Source of the DNA: Colius striatus
Lineage: Eukaryota; Chordata; Aves; Coliiformes; Coliidae
Direction: 5' to 3'
Length of the DNA: 64,000 nt
NCBI RefSeq assembly: GCF_028858725.1
Contig: NC_084768.1
Coordinates: forward strand, 4,757,853 to 4,821,852
Below the pieces are notes generated by a model that saw only the letters and a list, made by a program, of their open reading frames with translations, did no database searches and was not told where the DNA came from. Made by a program: the position numbers and the translations under genes. Positions 50,201 through 62,200 of this stretch are shown piece by piece. Position 1 is the first letter of the stretch. Each line of letters opens with the position of its first letter.

Positions 50201-53200
50201 AGTAACCTCAGATAAAAACAAAAATTACTTAAAAAATACTACCTAGGAATCAACAATGCCTGAGCACCACTCTGTCCTACTGCAGGCCAAGTTTGACCCT
50301 TTTTTCTTTTGCTGCAAAATAGATTTTTACAGTCAGCACTGTTGCCAGGAAGAAGAGAGAATGTTCAACCCCATTGCACAAAGATATGAGAGTGATAAGG
50401 ATGCTTGTGTGGATGGAATTATACTAGGAGAGCCACGGTTTGGAAGCAGAGCTTGCTTTTTTCCTTCAAAATTAAAAGCTCAGGTGTGCTTATATATCTG
50501 TACCCATGTTGTAACTCCAGTAATGTTGCAATATAAGTTTAAGGCTTCTAGTGGCTTCAGAGTCTCAGACAGAAAATTTTAGAAGGTTTCAGCCTTGTTG
50601 ATAAAAAAAGAGAGGTGATTCTTTAAATTAAAAACATGCTTCTTGTGAGCCATCCTGACCATCTCCTTCATGGAGTGAAACACTTACAACTTGGCCTGTT
50701 GGGCCTTTCGGGCCCAGAATTCCAGCTAAGCCAATGTCTCCTGCAGGACCCTGAAAATGCAAAGGAATAGTTTAATCAAACATGGACATCAGCTATCCAC
50801 TGGCTTCAATCTTTTGCAATCAATGAAGAATAATTTCTAAGAGCAGTAACTGTGTGTTGTGGTTTTGCCCAGTCAGCAATGGAGCACCACACCAGTCTCT
50901 CTGTGCCTCCCATCCACCTCCACCCTCGTTAGGATGGTGGAGACTGCAGCCAAATGGGAGGAAAAAGACAACCAAGGGTGTTGTGGATAGAGACAAGGGC
51001 AGGGAGGGCTCACTGCCAATTATGGTTCCATGACAAACCATAACACTGTGAAATACCAAGTGCACCCACCCAGAATGTTTGTCCTTGCACGTGGAGTACA
51101 CAGTTCTGCCCATAATGTCTCAACAGGTCAGAGAGGTTTTGAACTAATTGTCATTAAAGCTGACCAATTATATGCTTGTGTAATGTCCTTACTCTATAAA
51201 TGACTTAAGATCTAATAGAAAAGAATGATCACATACTTTTGGACCTGGGAATCCTTGAGAACCCATTAAACCTTGATCTCCATCTTCTCCCTGTAATAGA
51301 AGCAGGCATTATTATTTCATGCTGGTAACTCCTGGACTACTTGTTTTGCATTAACGGCTGTGATTACGTACAGTCTGTCCTTTCAGTCCAATATCTCCTC
51401 CTGGTCCTTGGTCACCTTGTGACCCTGGAAGGCCTCTTTTGCCTCGCTTTCCTGGATGACCCAGAAGCCCTTTCTCACCCTGTAGATGGGAAAAGAGTAT
51501 ATCCTTTATTACTATTATGACATTATAAATTATCAATTATAAAAGTTATAAATGTTAAGATAGGTTTCCTGGCAGAAGTATGAAATATACTTTCTCTCTA
51601 AGAAATAGATCTACTCCATTAATTTTATTTGCACCATGAATGTTTTCATTAATTATACATTCACTAAAATGCAAATATGATTTGAGTGTTCCTTGACTCA
51701 AACATGCAATATCCCTACACTTTGGGTCATTTCCAGTATGATATCTCCCAGTGCAAACACTAAAACTCACAAAATGAAGTAATGGACAAACAGCTTAGAA
51801 GTAAATTTAAAAAGCAATCCTCTGAGCAAGGCATAGTATAGTTGAGGAATTCCTTGCTGTTAGACTAAAAGTCTACAGTGATTCAAATGGAAACTAGACA
51901 AGTTCCTACAAGAGAAATGCTCTGAGGACAGAAACCCTGTCTAGCTCAGGAGGTTACTGAGCTGCAATTAAGGCTGTGAATACACACCTTTTTTGCTTGC
52001 TTTGTGCTTAAGCACTTTCTCAGGTGTTACCTTTCCAACCAAGACAGACTTTTGGACTGACAGTATGTCCACACTTAATGCTTATTTTGCACTCTGTGGT
52101 AACAGTTTTCCCTCATTTCATCTATTCCCTGTCTTTTTCAGATTGCAAGAACTTCTGAGCAGGAACTACCTCCTACAGTTCGTTGTCTAGACAAAGAAGC
52201 AAAATCCAGACTGGGAACACTGGCAATAAACACTAGAAATAGTGAATACAGTTTATACTAAAATATTTTCATGAAAGGATAATCAAGACAATACTTTCCT
52301 CTCGCAGTTTTAAGTAACTTAAGGTCTTAAAAAACTACTTACCAATAAAATCTCATAGAGCACTGAAAATTGTGATTTAAAATGAAAAATCCTATTCTAA
52401 ATGGAAAAAAAACCCCCAACCTGTAATGTTTCCATTTTTTGCTTCTTTTACTACTGAAACGAATCTAATTAATATAAGGATACCCTGATGTCAGGTACCT
52501 GGAACTAAATGGAAACTCTAGCACTCTCAGATTTCTCTCTTTCTGACAGGGCTGAACAGGAACAATTGAAATCCTATGACAAATGGATGTCCCATGACTC
52601 TTAGCTCTCAAACTCGGGACTTAGGCTTGAAATTACAGTACTTCACCACTAATAGATTTCTTAAATGTTCAAATCAAATTGTTCTAGTATTTAAGGAATT
52701 TTCAAAAGATAAGTCAGGAAACATTTGGCCCTAAAGCATTGAGTGAATAAGCATATAGTGTTTTGAATGGCTTCTGGAGCAGGTCATAGCATCCAGATGG
52801 ATGAGACCTCCGATTTCATATTACAGTTTATAGAGATGAGATCAGCACAACTTTTGGTCTTAGCCTTCAAGTTAGTTTTTATGTCAGTTACTTGTATGAT
52901 TAACTGTAGCATAGTAGATCCACAATCACTGGGTACAGCATGAAGACTAAGCAGTATCAGTAATGCTGTACCTAAACAACACAATATCACATGTGTACCT
53001 TTAGTCCGGGTGCTCCCCTGGACCCTGGCATGCCTGGCAATCCCTTGGGACCTCGTGCTCCAGGATAACCTGCCAGACCTGGTAAGCCTGAGTTTCCTTT
53101 ATCACCCTTAACAAATTAAAAATAATTAATTACAAGCAGAACAGTCAAACATGATTTTTCCCTCACTGTGTGCTAAACATGCACATAACATGAAAGCAGT

Positions 53201-56200
53201 CAAAGCTGCTAAATGTTTTCTGAATATATGGACACGCATTGATGGCACATCAGAATATATGGAAAGACAACGATCAGCAATATCACCTGAAAACCCCATC
53301 ATACTTAGCAACAGAGCAACAGGACAAAGGGTAATGGAATTAAGCTGGAACACAAAAAGTTCCATTGAAATATAAGAAAAAACTATTTTACTGTTCAGGT
53401 GAGGGAGCCCTGGCACAGGCTGCCCAGAGGGGTTGTGGAGGCTCCTTCCTTGGAGGTCTTCAAGACCCGCCTGGACATGTTCCTGTGTTACCTGATCTAG
53501 GTGGGACCTGCTTCTGCAGGGGGTTGGACTAGATGATCTCTAAAGGTCCCTTCCAACCCTACCATTATATGATTCTATGTGCTTTAACTGTGGGGTAGCT
53601 TTGAGGTTTCTGAGGAGTTGTTACAGTTTAAATGATTGTTAGCACATCAATTGCTAACCATGCCATAGCCCACTGCAGTTGCTCAGTTGCTCATCTTAAG
53701 CCTTGTTCTGTCCTACCCTAAATATACCCTGACCTCAGTTGTGTGGGAATCACCTACCTAGATCTTGAAAGGCTTCTGAGAACATTCAAGAGAATCAATT
53801 GCTTCTTTGGGCTTATGCAAGTCATCTTCTCCATTAGCACATTCCTAAAGAGGAACAGCTGCCCACCTGGAACACCTGCTCAGGTACCAGTGACCTAGAA
53901 GCCCTAAGCAATCTTCTGCCTCCAGTAATTGTGCTTTCAAGTATGCATGGAAGCATGCATGGGCATACAAGTGACTGCTTTTACCTCCCACAGGGAGTCA
54001 TACAGACTAGTTTATGAGACCTAAAGTTTTTCTCAGACCTGAAAATTTGCAGGTTCAAATTAATGCACTTTAGTCCTGATCCCTATTTAATTAATTTCTA
54101 ATTGCATTTTGAAATATGAAGGAAGAGAGCACTAATATCCATTAATCATAGAAAATGACTCCTTGAGATGGTTCTTGGATGAATGTTGTGTTGTCTGAGG
54201 ATTCTGAGCTTACAACAAGGAACTCCTTCTGATGAAAACAAGATGCTGAGTTCATTCACTACAGGTGGGCTAAAAATCAGGTTGAGATCCATAGTATTAA
54301 TTTTGTTTTAAAAAAGGAATTCCACATCAAGAAACAAAATGGGACTATCTGCACACAGAAACATTCCAAATTCAACATGCTTGTTTATAAATATCAGACA
54401 TACTGATAATATCAGTATAATTGGGTACACTCTACAGGAATTCATATAAAATAACTTTACCACACAAAGAAAGATCAGAATATTTGTTATGAAAACATAT
54501 GAGAACATCAGACTATAAACAAAAGTAACAGTTTTTAATGGAAGAACATTAAAAACATACTGAGTTAAGCTGATTTTGGCATGTTAAAAAACACAAAATG
54601 GAAATTTGCTACCATCCAAATTAATGTTTCTGTAGTGTCATATAAACATACATATCTATCTTATTTCAAATGGCATTCTACTATGCATTCATAGAAATAA
54701 GAGGCTTATGTGAAACAATTTTTACATTAAATGTGATTTCCAGAGCTTTTGAATATAGCACTGTGGCTTATAGCCTGATGGACTGATAAACTTATATAGC
54801 AAAAGTTCTGTTCTTTTTACTCATTATGGCAAAAAACAGTTACAAGTCCTTCTCCATCAAAAACTGCAATGCTACTATACATTGTTAATATGGAGTAATG
54901 GAGTCTTTTTTTAATATGAAACATTACATTTTGAGTGGAAAGGCAAAAATGTAAGAATTCTTTGGGGTGATACTCCAAAATCCAACTCCAAACAATTTTA
55001 ACTACTTGAAAGAGTTTCAGTGGGACATGATTTGAAACTGAAGAAGCTTGAATAGGGCATATCTGCCCTCTATGGGTAACTTGTTTAATTTTCTCTTTGT
55101 TCAACCAGATAATGATATTTATACTTGTAACACTACCTCATTCAGCTCCTTGATTAATTCTCAACACCAAATCTAACTTAGTATCCTTTTAAAACAATTA
55201 CTATTGATCCATCTAACTAGAACTACTGAGAAATATCATACCTGATATCAAAATGATCAGAGTTTCAACAATGAGAACAACTAAAAGAATTTTCTCCTCT
55301 CTGGAGTGAATAAGCAAAGAGCTACATCACTGCTCTCAGAAGCAACAGACGGCAGGTCAGCACCCTTGGCCCACAGCAAAGAACAGACAGACAAACAAAA
55401 TCTGTCTCCAAGAATGCTTCCAGGTACCTCAGATACTGGTTTTTGGCAAAGCTTTAGAATCACTTGAGTAGGGAGATGTAGGTTACAAACTCAAAGACAA
55501 TAAGGAAAATGTGGGATTCTCTCAGAGGCTGAAAGGAAACAGTCACAGTTGGGGATCTATGGCTCATTTTTGGTAACAGAACTGTGAAATGTCTCTGATT
55601 AAGAAAACACTTTTTTTTTTTACCTCTAGTTACTACTAACATACACTAATGAAATAGTTCTACCAGCACACTTTATATCCTGGACAGAATATTATAAGCA
55701 AAACAGAAAGAAAACAAAATAATTGGTCTAATTTTCAAGATAATCAAGGAACTGAGAGTGGTTCCTTTTATTTAAATACTGTAACCTTAGAAAAGTTTTG
55801 ACGGAGAATGACAAAGAGAGGCAACATGGAACAGAACTTACCCTAGGTCCAGGCTTTCCTGACAGCCCAGGCTTGCCAGGGTTCCCAGGAATGCCTACTG
55901 GTCCAGGGTACCCAACTGCTCCTTTCTGTCCTGGTGGCCCCAGTTTTCCCTTGAAACAAATTCAAATCAAATAGAGCACTCTTAGCTCTCTTCACCTTCA
56001 CAGAACCAGATTTCTGTTACAGTTATTTTCTAAACCCTACATAATAAAAGACTCAGGAACACAAATGCACGCTTGCAGAGGGGGCTCAGAGCTAGGATGT
56101 TTGGTTTAAAATGCTATTGGCTTAACATGACTTGCTGTGTTGTGGGATCTGAACCACCACAGATGAAACCACGGAGCTTACTCCTCTGTGTGCCACGCCT

Positions 56201-59200
56201 GGAAAACGGTTGCGAGTGTTCATTCTTAAACTGATCAAGGAAACCTGATAAAGTCACACATTTATCCCTGTAAAACCCCAGTTATACATATTTGTGGCCT
56301 TCATTTTACTAGATATTCTCTATATTGTGCATTTGCAAATTTATGCTGTTCAAATTTGAACATATCACAATACACAGAAACTTTTAATAAAGGAAGTTTG
56401 TGCTGTGCCAATTGCTTGAGAAAATCTCATATCACATCCACCAACGGAATACTGTTTTTTCCCTCGACAATTATGTCCCTTTAGACTGATAAACATTACC
56501 TTAAAGGTCATAGAGTGCTGCAATTCTCTCTATATGAACACACTTCTCAGAAACGTAAAATCTGCCGACTACAACACGTCTCGTTTGAGAAAGTGTACTT
56601 AACAGCTATACAGACTGTAAGAAGCATGCCATCTTAAATTTATTTCTAATGGCTGGTTGCTGAAGTACCTTGCACTTGGGATGTGCTTTGAAACTTCCTC
56701 AAGTTCTAGTTTTACTGTCTCCACAATTCTCTCTATATCTTCCCTCTTTTTTCTTTGTCTATCTCTACAGTCCTCCAGAGGAAAAAGCTAAAACTTTACA
56801 AAAGACACATAGTTCCTTGCCTTCAAAAGGCTTTTCTTGCACTCTGCCCAGCAGGTACAAGCTCTGTGAAGCAGCTGCATTTCTCTGGTTACTGACAATG
56901 TTTTGATGTGAGGTAGTAAAAGTTATTTACAATATGTGCTTGTGTGGTACTATTCATTAGGGGACCAAAAGAGCCTTGATGTATTTTGTTCTTGGTTATG
57001 TTTACAGAACACCTACTGTTTCCTGCTCTTTCTTCTCCCTCAGGGAGAAAGGAATGCAAGTAGTTTCTCTACAGTAACTCAAGAAAGAACATTTAAAATT
57101 TCAGCTAAGGGCAAGCAAGAGAAAGTAGTAAACCTCAAGGGACCTGCCAGCTGTATCTGTCATGGACACATGGGTCCAGGGTTCTGTAGGCTGCAGCTGT
57201 TCAAAGAACTGATGGGGACCAGGAGTGAACAGTACTAGAGCTCTGTGCAACATAATGTGATAACTTGCACACAGACTACAAGCCACACGCAAAAGTAACT
57301 TCACAAGTGTGAAGAACTTTGTTGTTTTATTAACTGCACTTCACTTCCACGTGATGAGTAACTAATTCACAATAATTTAGCACAGTTTCAGAAATTATTC
57401 TTATTTTCATGGAGGTTCCTTTACACTTCCTGGATAATGAGAAGATTCTTTGGAGTGAGTGTAAGAGTTTCTGGTACCAGGAGCATTGCTTTTATTTGGT
57501 GGGTTTCTTTGTGGTTTTATAACTTGAAGATAGACAGTAGAATTTGTTACTTACAGGAATTCCAGGTTTGCCCGCCTGACCTGCTGCTCCTTTCTTCCCT
57601 GTGGGACCCTAAAATTTACATATACTTGTAAACTGACAAACATTTTAAACATGACACCTAAGAAGAGCTGAGAGGTGCTCCCCCTTAGCACACATGTTCA
57701 CACTGCCATAGTTTTGGATCATATTAATTCCATTTCAGGAGCCAGTAGATTTTTTTTTTAAAGCAAAAGTGAATATTTTTTTAATAGAATTGTACTTTTA
57801 CCTTTCCCAAATCAGTATAATGTTGTTTTCAGAACCTTTTCAACTACAACAAAAAGTTTTCACTACGAATCTGGCATTTTTTCCCCTCTATCAGCCACAC
57901 CTCTGTAAGGAAGTATACTTTTACAGTAATTCTTGTATCTTTTGAAAAGGGAAGTCACAAAAGGTAAGTAATGTAGGTGCACTGAGTCTGTGTGGAAGAA
58001 AATACTAGAAAATAAGTGTCACATTCTTTTTTATCTAAGACATACACAAAATAGAAAGTTTACTTAAAGCCAGACTTCTTTTATCTTGACTGATCTAGGA
58101 ACTAGTAGTCTCAGGAAAGTTGAGTGATACTGATATCAGATAACGTTCTTGTGAGTTGAGTGATACTGATAGCAGATAACGTTCTTGTAAGCGGTTTAGT
58201 GACACAGGAGGCCAAGGACCAAAGAAGAAAAGCTCAGAATGGGTCAAAAGCATCTCAGAGAATTGTGTTTATAGAATATTCTTCAGAGAATAGAAAGATC
58301 TATGCATGAATTTTATCCTGCCTCTAAAAGATATAACCACTCTGACAGCAGGGAGAAGAATAACACTTATTAGCGTAGATCAAGTAGAAAAAAGCTTTCA
58401 AGATTTTCTGGATTGATCATTTTAGACACTGTTCTTAAAGCAAAAGTCATGCTAGACTACCATGCTGCAATATTACATAATGTACAATGAAGTAAAAAAC
58501 ATAAGGTCATTGTATTTGTAAATATTTTATAAGTAATGTAAATATGATAAAATCAGCAAAATTTTGTTCTGTTCCTTAATTTAATGGGTTTTTTTGTTAA
58601 GAAAATAATAAAAAAGTCCAGCAATCAGAACTGGAATGTGCACAGTCAAATAATTTCACATTGTTTTCATTAAGATTTCTGAATGCATCCAAAGTGAAGG
58701 ATTCAGCATTGCATTATACGTGATTGGTGCTGTAAGGCTTGCTAGAGCAGCACCACTCATGTCACTGGAGTTCAGACTGTATGAGTGTTTTAACTATTAA
58801 CATTTTTTTGTTTAAACATTTAGGCTCTTATGGGTTGCTCCAGGCTAGATATTGGTTCCATATTTGCAAACAGCATTTGCAACACAAAACATTTTCCAAA
58901 GGAAAGACAGAGGAATGGCTGATTTTATCCTGTGCTGTGAGTAGTTTTTAAAGGCAATATATCTGAGAGTGTGTCTAGAGTACATGCTGATAATGTCTTC
59001 ACATCATGTTTACAGTTTGTTGCTCCCCTTTTGTAATCTACTGCATGTTCTTGCATTTGCTTAGAAAAATTTGAAACTAACAGAGCTGTGCTATAGAACT
59101 TCCCAGACAAAATATCTCACTGAAGTTGCAATGACAATTGGTACTCTAAGAAATCTTTTAGATTAAATCTTTCAAAATCTCAAAAGCAAATGAAATTCAT

Positions 59201-62200
59201 CCCATGGAGAAAGATAAAATACTTTTGGCAATTTTCACCTCATCACTGAGATGAACTGTTATTTCTAAAGGAAAAGATTTAGCCTTTGATCTTTTTCATG
59301 ACTTGCTCTATCATTATTCCTTTACTGTTCTGCAGCAAATTCCTTATTTCCAAGTCTCTGAAAATTCAGTGCAGTGTAGTACCAGGAGGCTTTATTTAGG
59401 GATCAGAGCAGTCAAATGTTGGGTGTCTTCCAGAGCTAGTTTGGCACAAGGAACTGTATTTAAGGCTACAACTGAACATTACTCAAACATTTCAAAAAGA
59501 GCATCTCAATGTCTTATATTACTCCACAGTAAAACCACCTACCTATCAAACAGCTTATATTTTCTCTCCCAGATCATGATACAGTTTTCCATTCTATATT
59601 TTTATTGTCCTTGCAGGTATAAAAAGCAAACCCAAACAGTGAATTTTAGCCTTGTATAATGTTTTTTCCAAGATAGTCAGTGAACAGTAAAAACATACAA
59701 ATTCCCACTAAGTGCAGTTTTGCTTGACTTTTTTTCTACTTACCACTGAACCTCTTTCTCCTTTTGGTCCTTGCTCTCCCAGTTCACCTGGCTGTCCCTT
59801 AGGAAAGAACATACATTAAATAAATAAAAAGAATCATATGAATGCAGATGAAAAAGCATTTTCAATAGCCAGTAGAGAAATCTCACTTGTTTGAAACACT
59901 TACTGGAGGCCCCTGTTGTCCAATAGGTCCTCTAAGGCCTGGAAGACCTATATGACCCTGGGAAACAGAAAATATAACATATTGCAATACAAGTAACTCA
60001 GGATGTCGTGTCCTGTGAGCTATAAATTTCTTTGTAATGCCTGTCTTGGGAGGTGCTGGGTAGCCCCAGCTTCACTGACATGACCTAGACAAAGTATGCT
60101 CGGCTCTCCTGAGATCAGACCTTAGGGAGCTTTTCTTCCTTAAATTGTCTACTCCAAACTGTGCGTGGGAATTACATATTGTTTCAACGTCTCTCCACTT
60201 CTGTAAGCAGAGATCATATTCAGGTCATTGATTTACTACTACCTCTATCTGTATTACCTGTGTAACAAACAGGATACTCTGTGTCAAGGACTGTCTCTTG
60301 TGCAAACGAACTACATCAGTGATTAGCATGAGCTACCATCCTATTTATGTATGCTGAAAGACAATACAATTCATGAATAATTATTAGGATTAGATTTACA
60401 AAGAAATAGTGCTTGCATTTCAGAGAAAAAATGTTAATTCAGTATTACAGAATCACAGTGTTGTTAGGTTGAAAGGGACCTATTGAGATCATCCAGTGTA
60501 ACTCTCCACTTCTCAAGTAAGGCCAGGTAGAGCAGATTGTCCAGGACCATGTCCAGTCAGGTCTTGACTCTTTCCAAGGATAGAGATTCCACAACCTCTT
60601 TGAGCAGCCTGTTTTGGTGCTCAGTCATTCTCATAGTAAAAACACAGGGTTTTTTGTGTTCAAAACAAATTTCCCATGTTTTAATCTGTGCCCTTTGCCT
60701 CGTCCTGTCACTGGACACTACTGAAATGAGTCTGACTCCTTCATCTTCATTCCCTCCAGGTATTTATATACATTAAGATCATCCAAGTCATCTCCAGCTC
60801 ATGAGTTCCAGGTCTCTCAACTTGTCATACACTCCAACGATGATACTTGTGATGTATTACTTTACACGTATGCAACATTCAAATAAAAAGCAAGGGGTAT
60901 TACCTTGTAGCCCTCATCACCAGGTTCTCCTCTATCTCCACGTTCACCACTAGGACCCTAGAGAGAGAAAATACAAAGAGCAAAATATAACAACTGAGGT
61001 GAAATAATGCAGTGAAGGATAATGCAGTGAACAAAAAGAATTATGGGATTTCTCTCAGATTAAGCAACAAGATTGAACTGAGCATTACAAATATTAAAGT
61101 TAGCTTGTGTAAAGGAATAAACATGATTATTTTTCTAAACAAAATGCATTGCACACAGGCAGCAGCCACTGTCTAAAACATTTTGTAACTGAAGACTGGA
61201 AGCTAAAAGATAGATCTTACACAAGCATAAATGAAATAGGAGTATTGATCTGAGTAGAACTCCAGGTTTACACCCATACATACAGATATGAATTTAAAAT
61301 GAAATATTAATTTAAATTAAGATATTTCATTTTCAAGACATGCAAGGAAAACTGTTATAGCTTCTGGAAGACAATACATAAAAAATTAGATTCTTTTCTG
61401 AAACTACTTGCATTACTCAGACCTTGGTTTCATTTTGAAGTTCATCCTAATAAAAGAACCATTTCAATGCCTAAGGGATGCCTCTCACATCTGAGAACCT
61501 CACGGGAGCAGAGGGAGTAGCATGATCTTTGAGAGCCGTGTGGTTCTTCCTGCTACATTCAGACACTTCACTAGTTGTATTTTAGGGAAAGGCTTTTACT
61601 CCAGTCCCACAAGGAATGGGACTTTTTCCACAGAATTTTAACTGTCAGCAAATAGACCAAATTTCAGTCAAAGCAAAAATAATGGGATAGGGAATTATGG
61701 CCATAGAAAGTAAGAATGGCCAAGACTTTCCAAAATGTCTTCAGTTAATGATTAAATGAAATAAGGGACTCCCTTTTTCCCACCTGTCTTAAGTAAAGGC
61801 ACATAAACTGCCCAAGCATCACTAACTGCAATGTATCTGTACAACTCACAAATGAATAGATTAGCCACTTCTAGTGCATATCCACCAGTAGATACTATTA
61901 TGCAACTGCCTGTATACTCTCCAAGGATTGAGCAGCCTCATGGCATGTTTCCTAGAGGGAATCCACAAGACAGATAGTCTCTACTTGCAACATTTCAGCA
62001 CTCAGTATTATAGAGTCAGTTGCTACAATGGAATTGGCTGGATTCTCTTCTCTCACACTCTAGCATAATTAAGAACCTAGTCCAGACTCCATCTTCAGTT
62101 ACATCAGGGTCTTACTGTCCTGCCTGTAGAGGAGGTGTGGTATAAGTGTTAAAGTCAATCTGAACAGAAGTAGACTGTGCAAGCATTACATCTGCACAAT

